From positions 1-32,421 of the forward strand of contig URGL01000024.1 of the NCBI GenBank assembly GCA_900547405.1: a stretch of DNA of 32,421 nucleotides, written 5' to 3'. Each line of letters opens with the position of its first letter. Position 1 is the stretch's first letter. The notes below the pieces were generated by a model. That model was not told the origin of the DNA. It saw nothing but the letters and a program-made list of their open reading frames with translations, and made no database searches. This document shows positions 15,360 to 22,974 of this stretch, in pieces. Origin of the DNA: an uncultured Eubacteriales bacterium (GTDB taxonomy: Bacteria; Bacillota; Clostridia; Oscillospirales; Oscillospiraceae). A program made the translations under genes and the position numbers.

Positions 15360-16286
15360 ATGACACGGAAAGAGTTTACCGCAAAGTATGGCAAGATCCT
15401 GCTGCCCCTCGTTACCCCCTACGATGAGAACGAGGAGATCCGCTACGATGTGTACGCGGACCTGATCAACTACCTGATCAAGAATGACCTGTGTGATTCC
15501 TTGATTGTCACCGGCACCACCGGCGAAGCTTCTCTGCTCACCTTCGACGAGCGTGTCAAGTTGATGAAAGTTGCTGTAGAGACTGCTGCCGGCCGCAAGC
15601 CTGTTATCGCTGGCACCGGCTGCGCCTCCACCAAGGAGACCATCGCCCTGACCAAGGAAGCAGAGAAACTGGGTATCGACCTTTGCATGGTGGTGTGCCC
15701 CTTCTACAACAAGCCTACCATGGATGGCGTTTACAACCACTATAAGGCTGTGGCCGAGAGCACTTCCTGCAATATCCTGCTGTACAACATCCCCATTTTT
15801 GTGGGCATTAACCTGGATCCTGCTGTGGCTGGTGAACTGGCTAAGATCAAGAATATCATCGGCATCAAGGATGAGGCCGGAATCAACCCCACCCAGGTCA
15901 CCGATTACTTCCTGGCCACCGAAAAGACCGACCCGGAATTCGTTGTGTTCAACGGCGATGACGTGATGCTGCTGCCCACCATTGTTCAGGGCGCTATGGG
16001 CATCGTCTCCGGCGGCGCGCATATCTTCGGCCATGAGATTCGCGCTATCTTCGAGGCATTTGAAAAGGGCGACAACGAGAAGGCTCGGGAACTGTTCGTT
16101 CCTCTGTACCGCTTCTGCAAGAGCTGCGGTCAGAATGGCCGGATCCTGCCCAACTCCATTATGCGCCCCGCTATTGAGCTGGTCACCGGCATTCCTGTAG
16201 GCCCCGCCCGCAGTCCTTTGGCACCCATCACCGATGAGGAGATGGCTGTTTTGAAGCAGGTCCTCAAAGAGGTCGGCAAGCTGTAA
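15360..16286 (+). CDS. DHDPS/NAL-superfamily class I lyase (not a typical DapA)
   Basis: A 308-residue (beta/alpha)8 lyase of the dihydrodipicolinate synthase / N-acetylneuraminate lyase superfamily, which condenses or splits pyruvate and an aldehyde through a lysine Schiff base. Visible are VTGTTGEASLLT, catalytic Y142 in LLYNIP, and Schiff-base K170 in GIKDEAG. Family DHDPS enzymes carry an arginine shortly after the tyrosine (YNxPSRTG); here the stretch is NIPIFVGINL, so the residue that binds the aspartate-semialdehyde carboxylate is missing. With its place at the head of an import operon this argues for catabolic aldolase work rather than lysine synthesis. The substrate is unknown. ATG 15360 follows AAAAAGGAGAA; the start 51 bases upstream has no ribosome site and would begin near the operator. 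Confidence 0.88.
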   Translation: MTRKEFTAKYGKILLPLVTPYDENEEIRYDVYADLINYLIKNDLCDSLIVTGTTGEASLLTFDERVKLMKVAVETAAGRKPVIAGTGCASTKETIALTKEAEKLGIDLCMVVCPFYNKPTMDGVYNHYKAVAESTSCNILLYNIPIFVGINLDPAVAGELAKIKNIIGIKDEAGINPTQVTDYFLATEKTDPEFVVFNGDDVMLLPTIVQGAMGIVSGGAHIFGHEIRAIFEAFEKGDNEKARELFVPLYRFCKSCGQNGRILPNSIMRPAIELVTGIPVGPARSPLAPITDEEMAVLKQVLKEVGKL

Positions 16287-16307
16287 GCTAGAATCTTCTT
16301 CCCTTTC

Positions 16308-16333
16308 GGGACCCGCCAAGGGCGGCAGGTCCC
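16308..16333 (+). terminator. Intercistronic hairpin between the lyase and livK-like genes
   Basis: GGGACC (16308-16313) pairs with GGTCCC (16328-16333), with an inner CGCC/GGCG stem. No T-tract follows, so it is more likely a processing or attenuation structure that separates expression of the lyase from the binding protein. Confidence 0.45.
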
Positions 16334-16366
16334 GCCCACAAATATATAAAGTATGGAGGTCCAAAT

Positions 16367-17578
16367 ATGAAAAAGCTAACCGCATTGCTCCTGGCACTGG
16401 TTATGGTCCTTTCCGTAACAGCCTGTGCATCCAACAACACCTCGGCAACCACGGGTGCTCCGAAGGCTGCCGATACGACTGCCGCTGAAAACAAAGTAGA
16501 TGACAGTGCGTTCGACGGCGAGATCGTATTCGGCCTCAGCACTGCCGTTACCGGCAACTTCCCCCTGGCCGGTGAGCGCACCCTCCAGGGCGTTGACCTG
16601 GCGGTGGAAGAGATCAATGCCGCCGGTGGCGTTTTGGGCAAGAAGCTGACCTACATCTATGAGGATGACGGCAACGATGCCACCACCGCCGTGAATGTGG
16701 TCACCAAGCTTCTGAATGAAGACGTTGTGGCGGTCATCGGCCCCCACACCACTGGCAATACCCTGGCGGTTCAGTCCTTGTATGCCGAAGCTGGTATGCC
16801 TTTCTTTTCCGGCGGTACCGGCGTCAAGCTGGAAAACGAGATGGACAACAAGTATTTCCACCGCATCCGTCCCTCCGATTCAATCTGTGGTGCCATTGCC
16901 GCTAAGTTTGCCGTTGAAAACCTGGGTGCCAAGAAGGTTGGTGTTGATTACAACAACAATGACTTCGGTACCGGCGGCCGGGACGTGGTAGTTGCCACCC
17001 TCCAGGAGCTGGGCGTTGAGTATGTGGAGGTTGCCCACAACTCCGGCGATACAGATATGACCACTCAGCTGATGAATCTGCAGGCTGCGGGTGTAGATGC
17101 TGTAATCCTGTGGACTGATGATGCTGAGGATGTGGTAACAGCCCGTCAGGCCTATGAATTGGGGCTGGACATTCCCTTTATTACCTCCGCTGGTGTTGTG
17201 ATGCAGCAGGTGCTGGATCAGATGGAGCCTGAGTATGTAGAAGGCTGGTACTCTGCTACTGACTTTGTTCCTGCCAATGATGACCCTGTTGTAAAAACCT
17301 TTGTAGAGGCTTTCAACGCCAAGTATGGCATTGATCCCGAGCTTTACGCTTCCGCTTATTACGGCGCGGTCAAGGCGCTGGCCGCAGCCATCGAGATCGC
17401 CGGTTCTACCGATCATGAAGCGGTGAACGATGCTCTGACCCAGATCAAGGATCTGCCTGCTCCCACTGGCACCATGACCTACGGAGCTCACGGCAACATG
17501 ATCCACAGCCTGGTCATTACCCAGATCCACGACCTGAAGCCCTCTGTGGTCAGCACGGTCTCTATGGATTCTAACTGA
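16367..17578 (+). CDS. Liv-type ABC transporter substrate-binding lipoprotein
   Basis: Extracellular binding protein of 403 residues for an ABC importer of the branched-chain amino acid (HAAT) class. A lipoprotein signal peptide ends at C20 (LSVTAC), followed by a Ser/Thr/Ala linker and a type I periplasmic-binding fold (VFGLSTAVTGNFPLAGERTL; GVDLAVEEINAAGG; ALAAAIEIAG). It is anchored to the outer face of the membrane. ATG 16367 follows GGAGG in TATGGAGGTCC. The fold also binds amides, urea, aromatic acids and other small molecules, and its position after a pyruvate-lyase-type gene suggests the ligand may be the lyase's substrate rather than leucine. It is separated by hairpins on both sides from its neighbours, as expected for a protein needed in excess. 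Confidence 0.92.
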   Translation: MKKLTALLLALVMVLSVTACASNNTSATTGAPKAADTTAAENKVDDSAFDGEIVFGLSTAVTGNFPLAGERTLQGVDLAVEEINAAGGVLGKKLTYIYEDDGNDATTAVNVVTKLLNEDVVAVIGPHTTGNTLAVQSLYAEAGMPFFSGGTGVKLENEMDNKYFHRIRPSDSICGAIAAKFAVENLGAKKVGVDYNNNDFGTGGRDVVVATLQELGVEYVEVAHNSGDTDMTTQLMNLQAAGVDAVILWTDDAEDVVTARQAYELGLDIPFITSAGVVMQQVLDQMEPEYVEGWYSATDFVPANDDPVVKTFVEAFNAKYGIDPELYASAYYGAVKALAAAIEIAGSTDHEAVNDALTQIKDLPAPTGTMTYGAHGNMIHSLVITQIHDLKPSVVSTVSMDSN

Positions 17579-17590
17579 TTTTAACAGATA

Positions 17591-17700
17591 CCCCCTTTCG
17601 TCGGGGGGAATGCCCATCGGGCGTTCTCCCCGAAATAATTGAACAATACTCTGTTCCGAACCGGAGGAAGCTGCGGCCGTCTGACGCGATGGGTTCGGAA
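17591..17700 (+). ncRNA. Structured intercistronic region between binding protein and permease genes
   Basis: Three inverted repeats follow the binding-protein stop: CCCCC/GGGGG (17591-17595 with 17603-17607), GCCC/GGGC (17612-17615 with 17619-17622), and TTCCGAACC/GGTTCGGAA (17654-17662 with 17692-17700). No long T-tract is present. It probably stabilises the upstream message and lowers permease expression; it is a structure within the operon, not a separate RNA gene that I can support. Confidence 0.4.
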
Positions 17701-17723
17701 AAACCTGGGGAAAGGTGAATCAA

Positions 17724-18596
17724 ATGACACTTAAAATTGTTACACAGTTGATCGTCAGCGGCATTGCGTTGGGCTTTATCTACGCACTCGTTTCCATTGA
17801 ATACACTCTGATTTTTAATTCCACTGGACTGCTGAATTTCAGCCATGATAAGCTCATCATGATGGGCGCGTATGTATTTGCCGGACAGTTTGTCCTGGGA
17901 ATGGGGTGCAGCTATCTGGTTGCCACTCTGGCGACCATTGTCACTATGTTCCTGTTGGGCGTATTGATCGCCAAGGGAATCTTTAACCCCCTGCGAAATA
18001 TGTCCTCTCCCATTTTTGCGGTCATTGGCACCGTCATTATGGGGCGCATTTTTAAAGAGATTGCTCGGCTGGTTTGGGGCGCTACCGCGTTCAACATTCC
18101 AGGCTATCTGAAGGGTACCTATAAGCTGGGGCATGTAGTCATCACCAGAGCCAATGTGATTATTATTGTTGTTTCTATTATCATTGTGGCAGCGCTGCAG
18201 GTTTTCTTCTACCATACCAAAACGGGAAAAGCTATGCGCTGCGTACAGCAGAACAAGACAGCTTCTACTCTAATGGGCATCAACGTCACCAGCAACATCA
18301 ACTTTACCATTGCGCTCAGCGCGGTGATCTGCTCCTGCATCGGTATGCTGGTGGTGTCTCTGTTCTCCGTCAGCCTGACCATGTCCTCTATGATCGGCCT
18401 GAAGGGCTTTGCTGCCGGCGTGGTTGGCGGCTTTGGCTCCTTCCCTGGTGCTATCATCGGCGGCATCGTCATTGGTGTTGTGGAGAATATCAGTACCCTC
18501 GTGATCCCGCCGCTGTATAAAGACTGCATCTCCTTCGTGCTGATGATCGTCTTTATGCTGGTCCGGCCTCAGGGGATCCTCGGAAAGAAAAAGTGA
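17724..18596 (+). CDS. Liv-type ABC transporter permease (LivH-like)
   Basis: Integral membrane permease of 290 residues with about eight hydrophobic helices, family BPD_transp_2 (LivH group). Typical segments are GIALGFIYALVSIEYTLIFNSTGLLNFSHD near the start, split over two helices, and GLKGFAAGVVGGFGSFPGA followed by IIGGIVIGVVEN near the end, the EAA-like coupling region. It forms the channel with the next gene product. I chose ATG 17724, which has AAAGGTG six bases ahead; an in-frame GTG at 17715 would add three residues and cannot be excluded. It is 7 bases upstream of the second permease. Confidence 0.93.
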   Translation: MTLKIVTQLIVSGIALGFIYALVSIEYTLIFNSTGLLNFSHDKLIMMGAYVFAGQFVLGMGCSYLVATLATIVTMFLLGVLIAKGIFNPLRNMSSPIFAVIGTVIMGRIFKEIARLVWGATAFNIPGYLKGTYKLGHVVITRANVIIIVVSIIIVAALQVFFYHTKTGKAMRCVQQNKTASTLMGINVTSNINFTIALSAVICSCIGMLVVSLFSVSLTMSSMIGLKGFAAGVVGGFGSFPGAIIGGIVIGVVENISTLVIPPLYKDCISFVLMIVFMLVRPQGILGKKK

Positions 18597-18603
18597 GGGC
18601 GGA

Positions 18604-19614
18604 ATGATGAAAAAAGCTACTGTTACCAAAAAGAAAATTACGGTTTTCGTTCTGTTGGCGCTGCTGGTCGCGGCGGTTGCCATTTTTCCTCTGGTGGACA
18701 GCAACACGTACCACCAGTTGATCCTGGGCGAAGCCCTTGTGAATATCATTGTTGTATTGGGCCTGAATTTTATCACTGGACTGACAGGACAGATGAATCT
18801 GGGCACTGCGGGTATTATGGCCCTGGGCGCTTACGGCTCTGTGCTGCTGCGGGTGAAGGTAGGCGTGCCCTCTTTGCTGACGCTGTTGGTGGCTATTGCC
18901 TTTGGCCTGATCATCGGCTTGGCACTGGGATATCCCAGTCTGCGGCTGAAGGGCGTTTACCTGTCCCTGACTACCATCGGCTTTAGTGAGGTCATCCGGC
19001 TGCTCATTGCCAACCTGGTGGACCTGACGAATGGTACCAACGGCATTAAGGACATCCCGCCTATGAACCTGTTCGGACTGAAGCTGACATCTACCAGGAT
19101 GGTGATCTGGTTCTACCTGGTGCTGGTAATTCTGCTGACCTTTACCGCCTGGCGGGTGGTACACTCCAAGTGGGGCCGGGTATTCAAAGCTGTCCGGGAT
19201 AACGTAGAGGCTGTGGAAGCCAGCGGAGTGAACATTGCTTCTATCAAAATCCAAGCATTTACTCTGGCGGCTATCTACGGTTGCATCGGCGGCTGCCTGT
19301 ACGCTTTCCTGGTAGGCTATGTGAATCCATCCCAGTTTACGCAGGATCTTTCCGCAAACTACCTGCTGATGATGATGTTCGGCGGTATTGGAAGCGTTCC
19401 CGGATGCATCATCGGTGCCACCACCATTACGGTGCTGCCGGAGCTGCTGCGGTTCCTGAAAAGCTATTACTGGCTGGTATTTGGTATCATCACCCTGCTA
19501 TTCGCTATCTTCCTGCCCTATGGCGTAGTGTCCCTGTTTGAGCACAATGGACCCGTGGCCAGAGGCGTGAAAAAGCTCCTGGCAAAGAAGGAGGCCGCAC
19601 ACCATGACGACTAA
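18604..19614 (+). CDS. Liv-type ABC transporter permease (LivM-like)
   Basis: Second channel subunit, 336 residues with eight to ten hydrophobic helices, BPD_transp_2 family (LivM group). Signatures are LNFITGLTGQMNLGTAGIMALGAYG, given here as two joined helices, GYPSLRLKGVYLSLTTIGFSE, and MMMFGGIGSVPGCIIGA at the coupling site. Adjacent ATGs at 18604 and 18607 share the upstream GAGGGCGGA. Its stop lies inside the next gene (11-base overlap), consistent with translational coupling of the membrane and ATPase subunits. Confidence 0.93.
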   Translation: MMKKATVTKKKITVFVLLALLVAAVAIFPLVDSNTYHQLILGEALVNIIVVLGLNFITGLTGQMNLGTAGIMALGAYGSVLLRVKVGVPSLLTLLVAIAFGLIIGLALGYPSLRLKGVYLSLTTIGFSEVIRLLIANLVDLTNGTNGIKDIPPMNLFGLKLTSTRMVIWFYLVLVILLTFTAWRVVHSKWGRVFKAVRDNVEAVEASGVNIASIKIQAFTLAAIYGCIGGCLYAFLVGYVNPSQFTQDLSANYLLMMMFGGIGSVPGCIIGATTITVLPELLRFLKSYYWLVFGIITLLFAIFLPYGVVSLFEHNGPVARGVKKLLAKKEAAHHDD

Positions 19615-20407
19615 CGACCAGAATATTGCGCTGAAGCTGGAACACGTGACCAAGCGTTTTTCCGGCCTGACTGCGGTCAGCGACGTATCCTTTGAGATGA
19701 AAAAACGGGCGATCCATGCACTGATCGGCCCTAACGGCGCGGGAAAGACCACCACCATTAATATGATCATGGGCGTATATCCCCAGACCGAAGGAACCAT
19801 CAGCTTCTACGGCGGTTGTATGGATCAGCTGAAGGTTTATGAGCGGGCACGGCTGGGCATCGGCCGGACGTTCCAGAATCTGAAGCTCTTTGGCTCTATG
19901 ACAGTAGAGGAAAACCTGATGGTGGGCGGACACCAGATGGCAAAGGTGGGTTTCTGGAATTCCTTGTGGAATATTCCTGGAGCCAACCAGGACGAGAAAA
20001 TCCTTCACGAGCGGGCGGAGGAGGTCATGGAGTGGATCGGCATTGCAGATATCCGCAATGCCAACGTGAAGAACCTGTCCTATGGCCGCCAGAAAATGAC
20101 GGAACTGGGCCGGGCCTTGATGACCAATCCCAAGCTGCTGCTCCTGGACGAGCCGGCTGCCGGCTTGATCCCGGCGGAGCGGAAGGAATTTGTGGATATC
20201 ATCCTGCGGCTCTTTGATGCCGGGATCGATATCTTCCTCATTGAACACAACATGGATGTGGTCATGAATATCAGTACGGACATCACAGTTCTGAATTTCG
20301 GCAAAAAGATCGCAGAGGGTACACCCGGGGAAATCCAGAACAATGACGAGGTTATCCAGGCCTATTTGGGTGACCAGTACCGCAAGGATGGAAAGGGGGC
20401 AAAGTAA
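19604..20407 (+). CDS. Liv-type ABC transporter ATPase (LivG-like)
   Basis: Cytoplasmic ATPase of 267 residues that powers the importer. Walker A is GPNGAGKTT at 42-50, the signature is the variant LSYGRQ at about 158, and Walker B is LLLLDEP with D182 and E183, followed by the switch histidine in IEHNMDVVM. The LSYGRQ signature in place of LSGGQ and the long insert before it (FWNSLWNIPGANQDEK) are usual for LivG. It overlaps the LivM-like gene by 11 bases and abuts the next ATPase gene with no gap (TAA then ATG). Confidence 0.94.
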   Translation: MTTNDQNIALKLEHVTKRFSGLTAVSDVSFEMKKRAIHALIGPNGAGKTTTINMIMGVYPQTEGTISFYGGCMDQLKVYERARLGIGRTFQNLKLFGSMTVEENLMVGGHQMAKVGFWNSLWNIPGANQDEKILHERAEEVMEWIGIADIRNANVKNLSYGRQKMTELGRALMTNPKLLLLDEPAAGLIPAERKEFVDIILRLFDAGIDIFLIEHNMDVVMNISTDITVLNFGKKIAEGTPGEIQNNDEVIQAYLGDQYRKDGKGAK

Positions 20408-21118
20408 ATGCTCACGGTCGAGAATATAGAGGTCTTTTACGGAAAGGTGCAGGCCTTGTTCGGTGTATCCCTGGAAGTGGGAGAGCACGAAATTGTCTCT
20501 GTCATCGGCTCCAATGGTGCAGGTAAAACCACCACTATGAAGTCTATTGTGGGCCTGAACAAGGTAAAAGCCGGTAAGATCACTTATAACGGCAAGGTCA
20601 TTTCCAACCAGAAGCCTCATAGGACCATCTACGATGGCATTGTCTATGTGCCGGAAGGCCGGGAGGTCTTCCCGGATATGCCGGTGGTGGAAAATTTGGA
20701 AATGGGAGCTTTTTCCAAGAAATACACCGCTGCTCAGTACAAGGAAAAGCTGGAGGAGGTCTATGAACTCTTCCCGCGGCTGCGGGAGCGTGCCAAGCAG
20801 AAGGCTGGTACCCTGTCCGGTGGTGAGCAGCAAATGTTGGCCATCGCCCGGGGACTTATGAGCGAGCCGAAGCTGCTGATGCTGGATGAGCCCAGCCTGG
20901 GCTTGGCCCCAGTGATCGTGGATGAAATGTTCGATGCTATTGTGCGTATCAATAAAATGAACCATACACCCATCATCATTGTGGAACAGAACGCATTTAT
21001 GGCCATGTCCATTTCGGACCGAACCTATGTGCTGGAAAATGGACATGTTGCCATGTCCGGCGAGAGCAAGAAATTGTTGGAAAGTCCGGAAATCAAGAAG
21101 GCTTATTTGGGCGGATAA
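20408..21118 (+). CDS. Liv-type ABC transporter ATPase (LivF-like)
   Basis: Second ATPase of the importer, 236 residues. Walker A is GSNGAGKTT at 34-42, the signature is LSGGEQQMLAIARGL and Walker B is LLMLDEPSLGL, with the switch histidine replaced by the Gln of IIVEQNA, as is common in LivF proteins. The segment VYVPEGREVFPDMPVVENLEMG, spread over Q-loop and helical domain, is a LivF hallmark. It begins directly at the LivG-like stop. With the binding protein and two permeases it completes a five-gene importer headed by the DHDPS-fold lyase gene. Confidence 0.94.
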   Translation: MLTVENIEVFYGKVQALFGVSLEVGEHEIVSVIGSNGAGKTTTMKSIVGLNKVKAGKITYNGKVISNQKPHRTIYDGIVYVPEGREVFPDMPVVENLEMGAFSKKYTAAQYKEKLEEVYELFPRLRERAKQKAGTLSGGEQQMLAIARGLMSEPKLLMLDEPSLGLAPVIVDEMFDAIVRINKMNHTPIIIVEQNAFMAMSISDRTYVLENGHVAMSGESKKLLESPEIKKAYLGG

Positions 21119-21170
21119 AAATTATGTCGAAAAAAAGCAGATACTTTCCCGCAAATGACAGCAAACGGAG

Positions 21171-21199
21171 TTGACTTTGCTTCCGAAAATTGATAAACT
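21171..21199 (+). promoter_or_regulatory. Promoter of the first FadR-type regulator
   Basis: TTGACT at 21171-21176 and TAAACT at 21194-21199 have a 17-base spacer, so the regulator gene can be expressed apart from the liv operon. The start is predicted near 21206, giving a short leader of about 27 bases. No terminator is seen between livF and this promoter, so read-through is likely. Confidence 0.7.
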
Positions 21200-21232
21200 C
21201 TTTATGAACAAACAATGAAGGCAGTGTGAGAT

Positions 21233-21931
21233 ATGGCTGAAAAGAGAGCGTCGGTGGCGGAACAGTTGATAGATAAATTGCTGCTGCATATCGAAGACAA
21301 TCATTTGGGTCCGGGGGACCGAATGCCCAGTGAGAAGGAGGTATGCGAAACATACCATGTTGGGCGCTCCAGCGTGCGGGAGGCGTACAAGGCCATGCAG
21401 TCCAGGGGACTGGTCGTAACGGCCCAGGGCAAAGGCGTATTTGTAGGAAACAAAATCGATTTGGGCGTTTTGGAATCGACGCCCTTCGGCAATGTTAAGA
21501 TGCAGGTCCAGGACTATATGGATGTCCGTGTTGCCATTGAGATCGCCTCTGTTCGGCTGGCTATCCAGCGGGCAACGCCGGAGCAGATTCAGAGCCTGCA
21601 GGAGATACAGGAAGGTTTCCGGCAAAGCATCGCCATCGAAAACACTTGGCTGATGGCAGAGAAGGACGAGCAGTTCCATACCAAAATTGCGGAAATCACC
21701 GGAAATCCTCTGCTGATCCAGGTCCAGGCGATTGTGGCGGACTATTTCCGCAACTTCCGTGTGCGCTCTTTTCGGGTGGCGGAAAATCGAGATCACGCGG
21801 TCAATCCCCATAATATGATCATTCAGGCGTTCTTGAGCCGTAACGAGGATTTGGGTGTATTGATCATGCAGCAGCACCTGGCGGAGTCCTTCAGTGACTT
21901 TATCGGAAATTTGGAGAACCACCAAGAATAA
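21233..21931 (+). CDS. GntR/FadR-family (FCD domain) transcription regulator
   Basis: Dimeric DNA-binding protein of 232 residues. The N-terminal winged helix-turn-helix (about 8-75) contains the GntR pattern RMPSEKEVCETYHVGRSSVREAYKA, read across two helices, and ends with the wing GKGVFV. A helical FCD ligand-binding domain follows (about 90-215) with the candidate metal-site residues in EKDEQFHTKI, NRDHAVNPHN and MQQHLAE. FCD regulators usually respond to carboxylic acids or sugar acids and repress the neighbouring pathway. Candidate targets are the divergent promoters at 15073-15101 and 15258-15286, each with an ATCAGACA half-site. ATG 21233 has a weak site (GTGTGAGAT). Confidence 0.92.
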   Translation: MAEKRASVAEQLIDKLLLHIEDNHLGPGDRMPSEKEVCETYHVGRSSVREAYKAMQSRGLVVTAQGKGVFVGNKIDLGVLESTPFGNVKMQVQDYMDVRVAIEIASVRLAIQRATPEQIQSLQEIQEGFRQSIAIENTWLMAEKDEQFHTKIAEITGNPLLIQVQAIVADYFRNFRVRSFRVAENRDHAVNPHNMIIQAFLSRNEDLGVLIMQQHLAESFSDFIGNLENHQE

Positions 21932-21933
21932 GG

Positions 21934-21970
21934 AAAAACCTCAGCAGCTGTTTTTGCTGCTGAGGTTTTT
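21934..21970. terminator. Bidirectional terminator between convergent genes
   Basis: An 11-bp stem (21938-21948 ACCTCAGCAGC with 21956-21966) has T's after it (21966-21970) and A's before it (21934-21938). It serves both the regulator on plus and the lyase on minus, and separates the two catabolic modules. Confidence 0.9.
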
Positions 21971-21997
21971 CTGTAACAAGCAAAGATGGCAAAACAA

Positions 21998-22897
21998 TCA
22001 AATATGCGTTAGGTACGCATCGTACTGCCGGATGAGCTCATCCATCTTCCGCTGTTCTTCCTTGGTCAAGGGATGGAAGGGTTTGCGACAGGGACCACAG
22101 GGAATGCCACGCTGGGTGAGGACGTATTTGACGGCGCTGAAAATACCTACCTGGCACATCTGTTCTACACAGTAGTTGATCTCCCGCTGGACTTGGAGGG
22201 CGCTTGCCATATCGCCGGACTGGAATAGGGTTCGGGCTTTCAGGAACAAGGGGGCAAAGACATTGACGGTGGTGCCGATGGTGGCCTGCGCACCCATGGT
22301 GAGTGCACCGGTGAATTGCTCGTCGAAGCCATTGAAAAAGACCTTCTCGGGATAAGCGGAACGCATCCGCTCCAGGGAGTAGAGGTTGTTGGAGGTGTGC
22401 TTGACACCCAGAACCCGGGGATCGGAGATCAGACTGCCGGCATTTTCCTTGTTGAATTCAATGCCGGTGAACTGAGGAATGTTGTACACGATCATGGGCA
22501 GTTCCGGCACGGCGTCCATGACATCCCGATAGTAAGCGGTGATTTCTGCCATGCTGAACTTATAGTAATAAGGCGGGATCATGGACACGGCGTCCACGCT
22601 GAGGGACGCGGCATGACAGGCCAGGGAGATGGCATCCGCTGTGCGGATGGTGCCCACGTGGGCAATCACCGGTACCCGGCCCTGGACGGCGGACATGATG
22701 TGCTCCAGAGCATGTTTCCGTTCATCCAGACTCAGAAGCAGAGCCTCTCCGGAGGAGCCCATGCAATAGAAGCCCTCCACGCCGATGCTGAGTTCGTATT
22801 CAATGAGCTGAGAGAGCGCGTCATAATCCAGACGTTCGTCGGGCTTCATGGGAAGCTCCTGGGCGGAGAAGATTTTTTGATATTTAGCGGTATCCAT
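21998..22897 (-). CDS. N-acetylneuraminate-lyase-like class I lyase (DHDPS superfamily)
   Basis: Second DHDPS/NAL-superfamily lyase, 299 residues, expected to split a 2-keto acid to pyruvate plus an aldehyde through a Schiff base. Motifs are GVEGFYCMGSSGEALLLS, VYNIPQFTGIEF with the catalytic tyrosine, and GVKHTSNNLYSLERM with the Schiff-base lysine. The YNIPxxTG and VKHTSNNLY patterns are nearer to NanA-type lyases than to DapA, and the DapA-type arginine after the tyrosine is missing. No sialic acid genes (nanE, nanK, sialidase) are nearby, so the substrate is open. The ATG at 22897 is chosen over the one 30 bases upstream because TTGGAGG lies just ahead of it. It follows the second regulator gene in the same direction, with a candidate operator between. 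Confidence 0.87.
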   Translation of the reverse strand: MDTAKYQKIFSAQELPMKPDERLDYDALSQLIEYELSIGVEGFYCMGSSGEALLLSLDERKHALEHIMSAVQGRVPVIAHVGTIRTADAISLACHAASLSVDAVSMIPPYYYKFSMAEITAYYRDVMDAVPELPMIVYNIPQFTGIEFNKENAGSLISDPRVLGVKHTSNNLYSLERMRSAYPEKVFFNGFDEQFTGALTMGAQATIGTTVNVFAPLFLKARTLFQSGDMASALQVQREINYCVEQMCQVGIFSAVKYVLTQRGIPCGPCRKPFHPLTKEEQRKMDELIRQYDAYLTHI

Positions 22898-22932
22898 AGG
22901 TTTTGTTCCTCCAATGTGATTTGTCAAAAATT

Positions 22933-22962
22933 AAGACACAGGACGTATTACACCGTAGGACA
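22933..22962. promoter_or_regulatory. Candidate operator between the regulator and the NanA-like lyase
   Basis: AAGACACAGGACGTATTAC begins at 22933; the run contains the FadR-type core GT-N3-AC (GTATTAC, 22945-22951) and a second AGGACA at 22957-22962. A near copy lies at 23953-23980 in front of the SDR gene. No clear promoter was found on this stretch. Confidence 0.5.
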
Positions 22963-22974
22963 AAACCAGAAACA

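Noticed and set aside
15360..16286. Calling this gene dapA of lysine biosynthesis because hom, lysC and asd are nearby
   Set aside because: It is separated from those genes by four opposite-strand genes, heads an importer operon and lacks the DHDPS arginine.
21998..22897. A sialic acid utilisation locus, suggested by the NanA-like lyase
   Set aside because: No nanE, nanK, sialidase or sialic acid transporter genes are present; the neighbours are SDR, HpaI aldolase and TRAP genes.
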